Part shown: in pieces, positions 1-10,562 of the stretch
Numbering within the stretch: position 1 is the stretch's first letter
How the letters are laid out: each line of letters opens with the position of its first letter
Made by a program: the position numbers and the translations under genes
Notes under the pieces: generated by a model
Database searches by the model: none
The model's input: only the letters and a program-made list of their open reading frames with translations
Told to the model about the DNA's origin: nothing
Source: Nemertoderma westbladi
Taxonomy: Eukaryota > Xenacoelomorpha > Nemertodermatida > Nemertodermatidae
DNA length: 30,502 nt
Direction: 5' to 3'
Assembly: GCA_032718475.1 (NCBI GenBank)
Contig: JAUCBJ010005036.1
Span: forward strand, 1 to 30,502

Positions 1-159
1 ATAACATTTAGAGAGCAGTAGAATGACCCCATTATGGTCCTTGGTGTACAAACTATATATCATTCGGAAGCTTGAAAATTTTCCTACATTCTCAGATTAG
101 TTTTTGGAGGATACAAATACTTCCGTTCCAGTAACAGCATAAAATATTATTAAATTTCA

Positions 160-1330
160 ATATGACCCCTGTAATGTCCCAAATGTTAAATAGAGGTTCG
201 AAAGAAGCTATAAGAAGTTATCAGTCGGTATGATGATGCGCAAATCCAGCCTCAATTATTACAGAACACAATAAAAAAAACCTTATTGAAAACGATCCAG
301 TAGTTGCCGAGATTTTAACATCTATATGTGACAAACCCGGTATGTTCAAGATGTTTTGTCCCATGTTTTCCATTACTAATTCTGCATATAAATTTGCATG
401 TAACATTTTGAATTAACAAAATAAAGTTATTATAGCAGATTAAAACATGGGCAATACAGCCATTGTTACTTCCAACTTCAATATTAAAGTGTGCTCCCTA
501 CACATTCAATATCAAGATCAATTTGTCCCTCCATGTAATGGCCCTGTAATTGTCCCACAAATTACGTGTGCGAGATGCCATTACAGTGAGGGACTGTCCC
601 TTCTCTGTAATGGGAAATTTAGTATTGATTCTATGGCACACTAATTGGTGGGAAATTTGAAAAGCATCTGTATTTGGTCATTTAATTTCAGGACTTAACT
701 TTTCTGTTTTAATTAACTTACACCGTACCATTCTACTAACATAGATTAATTATGTATGGTCCGTTAAATTTACAAAATGGAAACACGAAACCATGCCTTC
801 CACCATGCGAACTATTATGTACGAAGCATTCAAGTGCAGTGAAAGACTTCGCTATTTTGGATTTTACAGGGTTTGATATGTCGGATGCTGAACTTTACCC
901 CTCAATTATTGATTCTCTCCAATTTTTGTCTGAATGAAAACTTTATATAATTTCGAAGTTTATTGAATTTCGAATTCACTCTGTCCGAACTAATTTTGTT
1001 TCTAGGCTATTGTAGCAACTTACGAATAGTTTGGAATTGTCTGATTTTGGTTTCTTTTCTGTGGTCGATTATATTAATTTTTAAAAATAATACACAATTT
1101 TGACAAAACTTATCTTTCTCGGAAAACTTACTAAAAAGTTATGTATGGAAAATTTACTAAATACATACGTACATGACTATTATATTGTTACAACGTGGGG
1201 ACATCGCATTACACGGTAGGCCTACCAATAGATGAATATATTGTTACAGGGCTGGGACATCGCATTACAGGGGCAATTTACAGCCTAAAAATTCGTATTA
1301 CATGGAGGGACAAACCATTACAGGCGGGAC
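160..1330. repeat. Cluster of GTCCC-N-TGTAATG motifs in both orientations
   Basis: Short words of the form GTCCC, 3-5 bases, TGTAATG recur near 166-180, 529-560 and 591-612. Their reverse complements occur near 575-592, 1197-1212, 1250-1270 and 1302-1333. The best pair is an 18-bp perfect inverted match (TTTGTCCCTCCATGTAAT) between 529-546 and about 1302-1319. Where copies are adjacent the spacing is about 18-20 bases. This looks like a decayed short tandem repeat or the arms of an old foldback element. I cannot assign a family. Confidence 0.45.
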
Positions 1331-2157
1331 ACATACTTTACCTTGATTATTTCTTTAAGATTTTATCTAACATCTCGGAGATTGTCACCATTGAATTCTC
1401 CTTAAAAAATGCTTTCAGAATATATATAGTTTTGTATGGTTTCAATGGAGTTCAAATTTCAGGAATATTTCAGTTCTATTTGGCCACTTTCGGTGAGAAT
1501 CACCCGTCTACATTATTGTATGTTCTACACAATTATTCATTACAGGGTCTTTTAATGACAATGTTCTGCTAATTAATTCCCGTACATTATCATATGCCTC
1601 AATGTTACAACTAACATTGACAGATTAAAACTTGTTACGATTAAAAAAATGCATAGGCAAACAGAATTTGCCTACCGATTTATCTCTAATTAAAAAATTA
1701 CGTCCTAAATTAAGTTGATTTTTGGTATCAAATTGTTGTGAGTCATAAAATATTCTTAAATTATTACTTTTTTCTCTCGAATCGTACCCCAAAATCTGGA
1801 GAAAAAGTTTCAAATTTTTCCCTAGTTGGAAAATAAACCCATAGGATTGCTTTAGCATTGCCATAGCATTGCATTGATTTTACTTTTTTCCCGGCGAAAA
1901 AATTAAAATAAAATATTTTTGGTGTGTTGAAAGAGTAACGACGTAGAAAAGGTTTGCAAGTAATTAGAGCAAAATCCATTACACACTCAAAAGTTATTGC
2001 AACTTTAGTTTCTGCAAGGCGAACTCCAAAACGGATTCAATATCCAATATTGGTTTATGTTGTTAAGCGGCTCTCTAGTTACGTAATAAATATTCGAGAA
2101 CACTAAATTATTTAACATTGAGTAAGGCAACATCGAGAGTTGAAGAGTACAATAATA

Positions 2158-2260
2158 GGAATCGTAGTAATTATGGAAGCAAATATAGTAAAATACTGCA
2201 GTTCAATTTATTTTGTAACAAAAAAAGTACCAATTTAAGAATAAAATTATTTCAACTCAA
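2158..2260 (+). repeat. Dispersed repeat copy, inverted partner at about 13565-13720
   Basis: The stretch from GAATCGTAGTAATTATGG through ACTGCAGTTCAATTTATTTT to GGTAC/CCAATTTAAG matches the reverse complement of 13565-13720 with a few substitutions. The partner carries roughly 40 extra bases inside it. Similarity stops on both sides, so this is a mobile or dispersed repeat fragment and not a segmental duplication. Family unknown. Confidence 0.5.
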
Positions 2261-3023
2261 TATATACTTAAGTAAAGATCTATATTTAACATCTTACTTA
2301 CCGTGTAATTTTACTGATGTGAGAAAATGGAAAGATTAGGAAATTTTAATTGTTGTTTTAGTAAAAATTAGTCAAACAAATATTGGTAAAGGGGATACTG
2401 TTTATATAATTAGTACAATAATACTAGCTAATAGCTTAGTAATACTACAGTACTAATACTATACATACAGCTGCTCCTCTTTATATGCAGTTATGGTGAC
2501 GAGTTGTTTACTTCTTTCTTTACTTTATATGATTACCATGACTGATTGTTGTTCATAATATTATTACTTATATTGCCCATCACCAAGACTTTGCTGTATT
2601 TATTGTGCTATTTCACATTTTTGTCATTTATTTATTCTGCGATTAGTTAATTATCCCGACAATAAACAATGTGTTGTTTATTATTTCATTGATATTATTT
2701 TTCCTTCACTAATCTGCATAAAGTATGAAGCCTACAACTGTACTGCCAGTAGGTATTTAAGGGGGCATGGCTACGGCAGCTGCGGGGAGGGGGGATGTCT
2801 TTCACTCTGGTTTGCTCCTCCTATAATAATGATATTTAGCAAACCAGTAGAGATCAATATGCTAGGCGTTGAATTCTCTAATAAAGAGGCACTTTATTTT
2901 ACCACCTTGCATTATTTTAACCTGTGGTGTTTTAGGAATTCTACGGAGCCCCTAAAGGGGCATTTAGAAAAATGAAACCTAAGACGAGATTTCGCAGCAT
3001 CTTATTGAAATCTAAAAAAATTA

Positions 3024-3048
3024 GGGGGTGGGGGGGGGGGGTGGGGGG
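3024..3048. repeat. G-rich homopolymer tract
   Basis: A G run broken by two T residues follows an A-rich AAATCTAAAAAAATTA stretch. The reverse complement (C run, then TAATTTTTTT) resembles 13018-13040 in the DCAF1 intron, so the two may be remnants of one repeat family. Confidence 0.6.
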
Positions 3049-3733
3049 TCTGTCGACCTGGAATTAGAGATGGTGGAATGGAAATATAACATTCTTTTTA
3101 TTCCAACTTCACTGCTTTAATATTTCATTCAATCACTCCTAACGTCCGAGGTAATCTTTATCGGATCGAATAACGAAATCGAATTGTCAATTTTACAAAT
3201 AATAATTATTGAGTTGTGGAAGAGTTTATAAAATAAGATTAGTTAGGAAACAAGTAAAATATTTAATCAACATGGGGTTACAATAGGTTTGCTGTTCATT
3301 TATCGGTATTCCTGCCAAATCGACAACCAAACACAAAAACATCGAGACAAAATGTGGTATTTTTCGTTATGATTAATTTATTATGAAATTATGAATATAA
3401 TTGTTAGCTTCCTTCCTTTCATACACACATTTTATGTAATATAGGACAAATAGGAGGTGTAAAAATAAAATTATATAAATATATCCAGGAGCAACGCTGA
3501 CAACAAACTGAAAATAAAACTTATTTATTTATTAAAACAAGTTGCGCTAAGTTAGAGGTAAGTAGTGGCCGTGTTGGTTTGATATTGATACCTACATAAT
3601 AGACGACCTACATAATTAAAAGATTATTTAATAATTTACTCTATTTAAATAATATATTTACTAAAACACAAAACAAAAATAATTTTAATTTCAGCACTAT
3701 ATGTTAAATATTAACTAAACTAAGTAATCCATA

Positions 3734-3754
3734 CCCCCCCCCCCCCCCCCCCCC
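3734..3754. repeat. C21 homopolymer tract with short CA run
   Basis: Twenty-one consecutive C residues are followed by a short CA-rich run. This is one of eight long G/C homopolymers in the window. Lengths of such tracts in an assembly are unreliable. Confidence 0.8.
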
Positions 3755-4220
3755 ACACACATACACTTACTGTACTAATAAATATGAGCTTATCATTAAT
3801 TTAACGTTAACTAAACATTAATAATATAACACATAAGAAGCACTAAGATATATTGGTTTAAAAAATAAACACTAAATTATTGTTCGATGAATAATTACGA
3901 TTTGTAGAAGCTGGCATGGAACGAACGACTAGGCAGTACTGCACTACTAAATCACTGCACTGGTGTCCGGGACACAAACAACAAACACTGTTAACAACAA
4001 CTCATCTCAACATCAAACAGAACCTTCATCTATAAGTATTATCCAATATCGATATTATCGCAATAATTGGAGACTTCTTCTGATTAATAGCCAATCTGTT
4101 AGTAAATAATCTATGAAGAGTAAAATACGATCTGATCTAAAACAAACATTCAATAACTAAAATAAACAATGTTATTTATAAGTAAGTGGTTAAACGAGGT
4201 GAGTTAGTTAAGTTGGTTGT

Positions 4221-5612
4221 CTAAAACGGTCCGCTCTCAAAGCACTTCATTTTCTTTCTGGGTGGAGGCAACAACGGGGACTCGAAGTCTCTAAAGTAAT
4301 CGCTAATGAGGCCGTCGTTAACGAAGGATTCCAGAAGGTCCAGGTTGTTGTGGTCGGGGGACTCTGTCGTTGTGTCGAGTCGTTCGTATATCGTATCATC
4401 GGAAGTAGAGTTACACCTAAGCGATTCATAGAGTGGGTCTGTAATGGAGCGTTCAGAGCGTACTGATTGGTAGAGGGGGTCGGTACTGTAGCGGTTGGAG
4501 CCTACTGATTGGTAGAGTGGGTCTTCCTTAATGCCCATCTCTATGTAAGTATCGTCTACATGTTCCGTAGGTTTCATTTCGGTGTAAGTCAAGTTATTAT
4601 CGACGCACACGTAGGTGACTTTATCTTCCAAAGAAACCGCGTCTAATTCAATAAACTTTGCAGAATTATTTCTGCTATCAGTTACAGACTTACTTCCCGC
4701 GGTTACAGTTCCGCAGTTCTCTTTATTTTGGGTTTCTGTAAGATTAGTACTTGCGCATTCTCCGAGAGCCGATATGGTTCCTAAAGATATTCCCCGTGGA
4801 ATACACGCGTCTTCGTTTTTAAACGTTTCTTTACTCGGCTGTTTATAAAGAATTGGTTTAACGCCGAGAACGCAATTCTCGGGCTCGGCTCGAAACAGAC
4901 TGGCTGTCGTGAAGCAAGATGATTGCGGTAGAGATGGGAGATGGCGTTTCGAATAGGTCCCGGGATTCTTCGTCTCAGAGACTTTTGTTTGCATTGGAAG
5001 CGGCATAGCCGGTCGGTTCTTAATATCGTCTAAGGAGAGCTGAGGGACTAGTCTGTGTTTGCGAGCGACTCTATTCTGACAAGGAGGCAGTGTTTTTGAA
5101 CTTCCAGGGGAATCATAACACGGATAATTCCCGTCAGTAAAATTTGGCGAATTATTTACTTTATATTTGGCTCCTATAATAACATCGGTTGCGCTACAAG
5201 AGGAAGGAATAAATCGTCTTCCCACAGGAGAAACCGCGTCGTCGATTCGTTTAAAGAGCCGTCTTCCGGCTTTCTTCAAAGGAGATTCGCGAAGGCGATT
5301 CAAGGCTTCGGTGAATTCGTTGTTAGTCGGTGGCGGTTGCGAGGTGTCCACTCCGGTGTATCGCGATGAATGCGCGGTTCTGTCGGTCCTACGTGTGTAC
5401 GTTGCCCCGCAACCGATGTACGTCATCGGGGAGACATCCGGGAGGTTGTTGTACAGTGATTGGAGACATCGACGTTTGATGGATCGGTCCTTACCATGCG
5501 GGAAGTATTGAAGTTCCCCGTCGCTCAACGAACCGGAATCATATTTGGAGTTCCGTGGCGCTGGCGAGTTGTTATGGTGATAGCGCCAAGGAGGACATGG
5601 TGACCATGACAT
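4221..5612 (-). CDS. Uncharacterised disordered protein with tandem tyrosine repeats (463 aa)
   Basis: I do not recognise the family. A single long exon encodes a Ser/Pro/Asn-rich, probably disordered protein with no membrane segment or folded domain that I can identify. The N-terminal half is basic and has CDK-type sites (SPLKK 110-114, SPVGR 128-132) beside RRLF (117-120), which resembles a cyclin-docking RxL motif. A KEN triplet lies at 297-299. The C-terminal part has two YxxM motifs (YTEM at Tyr343, YIEM at Tyr356), then three 14-residue repeats starting DPLYQSV, DPLYQSV and DPLYESL (Tyr367, 381, 395) and a fourth, DTIYERL (Tyr409). The tail is acidic and ends in a PRKKMK basic patch. 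The open frame extends upstream only to a TTG, so I place the start at the ATG at 5612 (A at -3). A TTTGCAG acceptor-like site lies 18 bases upstream, so an upstream exon or leader is likely. Inference: a phosphotyrosine docking or cell-cycle substrate. Confidence 0.75.
   Translation of the reverse strand: MSWSPCPPWRYHHNNSPAPRNSKYDSGSLSDGELQYFPHGKDRSIKRRCLQSLYNNLPDVSPMTYIGCGATYTRRTDRTAHSSRYTGVDTSQPPPTNNEFTEALNRLRESPLKKAGRRLFKRIDDAVSPVGRRFIPSSCSATDVIIGAKYKVNNSPNFTDGNYPCYDSPGSSKTLPPCQNRVARKHRLVPQLSLDDIKNRPAMPLPMQTKVSETKNPGTYSKRHLPSLPQSSCFTTASLFRAEPENCVLGVKPILYKQPSKETFKNEDACIPRGISLGTISALGECASTNLTETQNKENCGTVTAGSKSVTDSRNNSAKFIELDAVSLEDKVTYVCVDNNLTYTEMKPTEHVDDTYIEMGIKEDPLYQSVGSNRYSTDPLYQSVRSERSITDPLYESLRCNSTSDDTIYERLDTTTESPDHNNLDLLESFVNDGLISDYFRDFESPLLPPPRKKMKCFESGPF
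4377..4592 (-). repeat. Tandem 42-bp coding repeat (tyrosine motif block)
   Basis: This is the coding DNA for residues 341-412 of the 463-aa protein. The 42-bp unit is visible as DNA as well as protein: ACTGATTGGTAGAG recurs 42 bases apart on the plus strand near 4461 and 4503. The unit length keeps the reading frame, so copy number could vary without disrupting the protein. Confidence 0.75.
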
Positions 5613-5865
5613 AATATTCTGATATATAGTCTGCAAATGAGAACTACTGCTGGCTGCGGAATTAAAATGAATTGAAATAAAACTATACTGGACACGGTCT
5701 TCCTAAACGCTGGCTGCTACCGGTGAAATGCTACCAGGATGCGATGATCTAAGACATAACAGCATGAACTACAGAACTAAGCCTAATGCTGTAATGCACA
5801 TACTGACATGACACTGTAACAGCATACTGGCATAACCGAAACTAATTATAGGGTCCTACTGCCTA
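5613..5865. promoter_or_regulatory. 5' flank of the tyrosine-repeat gene, with acceptor-like site
   Basis: On the minus strand the sequence TTCTCATTTGCAG ends at 5631 and the frame stays open from there to the ATG at 5612. This fits a 3' splice site that joins a non-coding or short coding 5' exon, or a spliced leader. No TATA box or other promoter element is convincing. Confidence 0.4.
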
Positions 5866-7111
5866 GTGTTATTTTTTTTTAACAAATGTAAGCCGTCCCA
5901 TGGCCATGGCCGTCCACTATTTGATTGGAATAATTTTAATGAATCGAAATTTCTGTTTGATTTAAATAATCCGTGTAACTGGGATTATGAGCACGCTAAT
6001 AATGCTAATGAGCGTTTTAAGTGTTTTTATAACAACTTTGAATTATTGTGCAATAAGCATCTAAAATACAAAATAGTGCCAAAAAATGTTCCACGTAAAC
6101 CATGGTTAACATCCTCTCTTGTCAATTCAATTAATACGAAAAATAAATTGTACCGTATATCCAACATGCATAATCCAACGCCTATTTATAATGTTTTCTA
6201 TCAGCGATATCGTAACAAATTAACTCACCTACTACGTGTAGCTGAACGTGCTTATTATTATAACCAGTTCAACTTTAATCAAGGCAATATGAAAAAAAAA
6301 CTTGGCGTACGATTAACAGAAGTTTATCTGGCAAATCTAAGTCAAGCAGCCCAGTAAAACTACCGTACATTTTAAGAATGGTGCACAAACTGTTGTGCTT
6401 GAGGAACCTCAATGCATAGCGACAGCATTTAATGATTTTTATTCTTCAGTAGATTCCGGTATATAAAGGAGACTCTCCTGTAGATGTAGGTAATTATAGG
6501 CCCATTTCAGTTCTCCCATTATTCAGTAAAGATTTTTGAGCGTGTAATCTATGACCAGCTGATTTCTTATTTTAATAGTAAAATCATTATTGTATCCGAA
6601 ACAATTTGGTTTTCGTAAGAACCACACAACATTTCAAGCTTTTATTATTCCTAATGACCGAAAAAATTCGTGAAGTTTTCGATAATAAAGAATGTGCTTG
6701 TATGATAAATATCGATCTCAAAAAGGAGTTTGACACGCTGAATCACAACATTTTATTAAAAAAAACTTGATGTGTATGGTGTACGTGGTAGGATTCATGC
6801 ATTGTTGAAACATTATTTGTGTGATCGTACACAGTTTGTAGTCAAAAAAACAATTAATGTTCTAGAACTAAACCTATTTCATGTGGAATCCCACAAGGAA
6901 GTATTTTTAGAAGCTCTTTTTGATTTATATTAATGATCTACCGAATTCTTCATCTTTTTGTTCAGTTCTGTTTGCTGACGATAACAATCTCTTAGCAATG
7001 TTAAAAAATGTGTCTGATTTAATTGGTGCGGTTAATATACTGTAAACTTGGACATGCTAAGTGATTGGCTGAGTGCTAATAAATTATCCCTAAACCTATC
7101 AAAAACTGTGG

Positions 7112-7640
7112 CGTCTTTCGATATTGCGATAGTAAACGCTGACGCCCCCTCATACTGTATGCTCTCCGGCCCTTGGACTCTGTCCTCCAACGACAGAGAG
7201 TCCGAGCCAAGAAGGTGCACTACAGCGCGGTGTGCGAAGATAGAATGTTCTCCTTCACCCCCCTTGTCGGAACCACCGATGGGGTATGGTGCAAGGAGAC
7301 CGAGATCTTCATCAGCCACCTCGCTGAGACCCTAGTGGCTCGGCGGCAGGGGATGCGGCATGCGGGTACGCGGCCTAGCCTTCGTTCTCGGAGGAGTTCG
7401 GAGGCGGCTTCGTGCTCCTCTGCTCAAACTCTCTTTGTCTGCGTGGTGGCCGGCGACCATGGAGGGCGCTGGGCTTTGGGGATGGTGCGGGTCTGCGGGG
7501 CAATGACCTCGCAGACCGATATTAATCCCCGGTGCACACTTTTTTTTAATTGTATTGTTTATTTATTTATTTTTTAATTGTATTGTTCTGATAGGGGGTG
7601 GGAATTTGGTGCAGTTTTATATTGACTTATTTATTTGATT
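7112..7640 (+). mobile_element. GC-rich retroelement fragment nested in the LINE
   Basis: This stretch interrupts the LINE between LSLNLSKT and the following RKSKTEYLIF segment. Its GC content is much higher than its host. It encodes an RVRAKKVHYSAVCEDRMF segment followed by FTPLVGTTDG and ETEIFISHLAETL; after a frameshift, MRVRGLAFVLGGVRRRLRA. This pattern (SFTPLV-x-TDG, then an aliphatic helix, then a VRARLxFAxLRA-like segment) resembles the C-terminal part of a different group of invertebrate retroelement polyproteins, recalled without a database check. The right part is AT-rich and may be its 3' tail. Exact boundaries are uncertain. Confidence 0.6.
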
Positions 7641-8525
7641 AATTAAAAAAATTAAAGTAGTAAAATGTATTAGCCGCAAATCAAAAACTGAATATTTAAT
7701 ATTCTGTAATTCAATGTACGACCGAGGGTCTCTTTCAAAAGTTAAAATTAAGCAAAATAAACTTAAGGAAGTGCTTTATAGTACCGGTCAGCCGGTAGGC
7801 CTACCAAATATCTAGGAACTACGGTAGATAATGAACTTAATTTTACGTGCCATATTAACTACGTTTTAAAAAAGATATCAAAGTCCATAGGTATTTTCTA
7901 TAAACTGAGACATATGTTTCCATTATCTATTTTGAAATTATTGTATTTTTCTTTAATACTCTAACATCCAGTACTCTCTTATTGTTTGGAGATCGGCGTG
8001 TGCATCTCACACTTATCGTATCAAAGTTCGTGTCAATAAATTACTACGTGCAATTACTTTCAGCGACTGGAGTTCGCCGTCAAGCCCATTGTACAAACGT
8101 TTAAATATTCTACCCAGTATCTGAACTACTGTATATAGACTCCAAGTAGCGCAAACCATGTTTGATGTTTTTCACAACAGTCGACACCAATTATCTCATT
8201 TATTTTCTAAAGTAGAAAACGTCCACAGATATCAAACTATGAACTAGATCTGCATCAAATAATTTATTTTTTGTTCCACGTGTGTCTTAGTCGTTGCTCA
8301 AAATGGTCTAACTTACCAAGGGCCAATTATTTGGAATAATCTTCCATCCAGCATTAGGAATTGTATGTCTAAAGGTAGCTTCACCAATAACTTGAAGAAA
8401 TTCCTTTACCAATCTTTGTAGTACTGTAGTAATGCCTATCTCTAGAGAAGTTCAGTTATATTGTTAATAATTATTTATGTGGTAATATGCGGTATCTGTT
8501 ATTTGTGACTATTTGTTTACTGAAT

Positions 8526-8565
8526 ATATGATGGTGCTTTTCATTTATGATGGTGCTTTTCATCT
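8526..8565. repeat. Short tandem duplication
   Basis: TATGATGGTGCTTTTCAT occurs twice in direct succession near the 3' end of the LINE copy. It is a small local duplication with no evident function. Confidence 0.7.
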
Positions 8566-8979
8566 ATAAACATTTGACATGATAACACCTAACCTAGAGT
8601 AGCCACTAGCTACTAGCATACAAATTGCTATATTAGCCCATGGTTGTATAATATTTGTAACATATATATACATATATTGTGTGGTTCGCCTAATACATTT
8701 ACAAGGTAAATAAATGAAATGAAAATGAAATGTGTTTGAATAAAGTTCGAGAAGCAGAGACACCGTCGTAACGTAAACATGGAAGGAATTGCATGGTTGT
8801 ATAGGGTATTATTAATATTATTATATTGAATTAAACTTTAAACTTAACTTTCCATCAGTCAGCCGTAGCTCAAGCTGTCAAGTACAAGTAGCACAGATAT
8901 GAGGTACGGTATACATGGTATAGTAATAATTTCTGAATTTGTAATGCATTGTAACGTTAACGTACTGACGTAGGCACTA

Positions 8980-9054
8980 GGCAGGTAGGCCTTGTTTTTA
9001 GATGCTACTACAGTATTCATGATAACTACGTATTCTATAAATCAATACAGCAAT
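8980..9054 (+). promoter_or_regulatory. Acceptor-like site just upstream of the DCAF1 start
   Basis: GGCCTTGTTTTTAG|ATGC ends at 9001, a good pyrimidine-rich 3' splice site 54 bases before the preferred start codon. It suggests a 5' UTR intron, or spliced-leader addition if the animal is a tunicate or another trans-splicing lineage. Confidence 0.4.
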
Positions 9055-10214
9055 ATGCCCACCACTAGAAACTCCTCCACGTACGACCCTGTTAGGGAAG
9101 TTCTGGATATATTGCACAACTGGTCTGAAGGCCAGAATGCCGTTCTCTCTAGTACTGAAATCGCAACGATCCTAGAAAACATCGCTAAACACCTCGAAAC
9201 CGCTACGGAGGAATTCTACAAACTCGATCCCGACCCCATGGACGACCGGCATCCGGCCCGGATACTTCCAGACTGTCACCTAGCAACCCTACTCAAAACA
9301 ATATTCAAAAACGACGATTTTATGTACAAACTAGTGCACGAATACATACTGGCGTACGTTGGTGACACTGAGCTGCACACAGCTGCGTGTCGTGTAGCCC
9401 TGAGTCTGGTTCCAGGAATGGAGACCACTATGTTGTTCCAGGATGTAGACAGTCTGGTTAACCAGCTAGTCGACTGGGCTCTAGGCGATGTAGACCCTCT
9501 GCGCTATTACGCGATGGGTCTACTCGCAAGCGCTTTCGAGTCTCCTCAAGTCGTATCCAACACGCGAGACAGAAACGAGATTCTCGTTCCGGAGATGCTA
9601 AAACTGTTGCCGCAACTCCGTGTCGCCATGGAGTCGGAACACTCGCGTCGGAGCGACGGTATGACTCGTCCTTTCGCTTGTTTCTCCGCGGAGACGCCAG
9701 GGGGCGCTGAACAACCATCGCAGACATCGAGTGACTTAAACGGAACGGAGTGTTTAGTGGATGAAGACGATAAACCAATCGAGGAGGTTAAACGAATCGG
9801 AGATAACAATACCCCTGAAACTAATAACGTTTCTATTACGACGCCATCTAAAGGTACTCCTTTACGCAAACTGCGACGATTGAAACGTAAGTTACGCAGC
9901 GGTAGCCCGAGTAGCAGTAAGCGACTGGCCTTGGATCGCTCGGCCCCTTCGGAAGGTAACTCCAACTCGAGCTGGGCCGATATGAGTCCGTATATGATCG
10001 GTACTTACCAACTGGATCCGCTCTCTATCGAGATGAAACAGAGACTCGTTCTCGCGTTGCTGACCCCCCTTGGCGAGTACCAGGACCTCCTAACTCACGT
10101 GTTCGCTAACAACGCCCTCGACTTCGTCATGTACTACCTCAGTGTCAGCAACACCCACGACGTCCGGCTAACCTGCCAGGCCCTAAAGTACCTAGCGGCT
10201 CTCCTTTGCCACAG
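9055..10214 (+). CDS. DCAF1: DCAF1 (VprBP) exon 1: N-terminal armadillo-like region
   Basis: DCAF1 is the substrate receptor of the CUL4-DDB1 (CRL4) ubiquitin ligase and also serves the EDD/UBR5-DDB1 ligase; it acts mainly in the nucleus. This exon gives residues 1-386. It matches the family at DPDPMDDRHPAR, at LLKTIFKNDDFMYKLV, at CRVALSLVPGMETTMLFQ, and, after a low-complexity Ser/Thr/basic insert (about 200-310), at SSWADMSPYMIGT and LLTPLGEYQDLL. The open frame begins at a TTG at 8992, so that is not a start. Met codons lie at 9019 (poor context) and 9055 (A at -3); I prefer 9055, whose protein starts at a family-like position. The exon ends at CACAG|GTAATG with two bases of the Arg codon. 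The next exon supplies the third. Confidence 0.95.
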
Positions 10215-10562
10215 GTAATGCCAGTATAATTTAATCTCGTCGGTGTATGTTTTACTGTTTTAGTATCAGAGAAATATTCCCAAATATCAGAAATTAATTG
10301 ATCTTGAACATCGAGAGAATAGAAAACGTCTGATTTTTTGTTTATCCGTAGATTTCACTAGTCTGAATTAGACCGAAAAAATTTATCGAAGAAATTTAAT
10401 GGCGTGGTTAATGGTTATTTTGCAGCACCAAAGTTTCAAGTAGTTAACAATTTTCATAAAATTTGAAAGTTACAATTTTCGGCTAATCGATTTACAATAC
10501 CGGTTTTCTGCGGCACTGAATCCATTGGAAGATATTTCAAAAAGATATGATTACTATAAATG

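Larger units (their letters stand above)
1..4220. other. AT-rich intergenic DNA without a recognisable gene
   Basis: I find no open frame here that looks like an exon or a known domain. The short open frames around 221-406, 447-644, 752-937, 1195-1572 and 1625-2339 are low-complexity or lie on repeat motifs. The stretch contains a cluster of GTCCC/TGTAATG motifs (about 160-1330), a dispersed repeat at 2158-2260, a G-rich run at 3024-3048 and a C21 tract at 3734-3754 followed by a short CA run. The right end lies downstream of the minus-strand gene at 4221. I see no TTTATT (reverse AATAAA) within about 600 bases of that stop; the nearest is near 3523. Confidence 0.6.
5866..8730 (+). mobile_element. 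5'-truncated, decayed non-LTR (LINE) retrotransposon
   Basis: The first 163 codons (5866-6357) match the linker between endonuclease and reverse transcriptase of Jockey/CR1/L2-type elements: a PWLTSSLVNSINTKNKLY segment, then YRNKLTHLLRVAERAYYYNQF. Past several frameshifts the RT domain continues with NYRPISVLP near 6491, an NIDLKKEFDTLNH segment near 6710, FADD near 6971 (the catalytic aspartates), LSLNLSKT near 7088, and KYLGTTVDNELNF near 7806. The 3' end near 8700 has the ATAAATGAAATGAAAATG type of short A-rich tail common in such elements. The endonuclease is missing and multiple stops make the copy dead. The superfamily is my inference from motif style. Confidence 0.85.

Noticed and set aside
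221-1572. Small open frames of 61-125 codons at the left end
   Set aside because: They run over repeat motifs or AT-rich DNA, lack splice context, and show no recognisable domain. The 752-937 frame looks slightly protein-like but is too short to support.
5613-5636. Start of the tyrosine-repeat protein at 5636
   Set aside because: The codon there is TTG and overlaps a TTTGCAG acceptor; the first ATG in frame is at 5612.
8992-9054. N-terminal extension of DCAF1 starting at 8992
   Set aside because: The first codon is TTG, not ATG, and a splice acceptor lies just after it.
9458-9965. Minus-strand open frames over DCAF1 exon 1
   Set aside because: Shadow frames with no domain and no splice signals.
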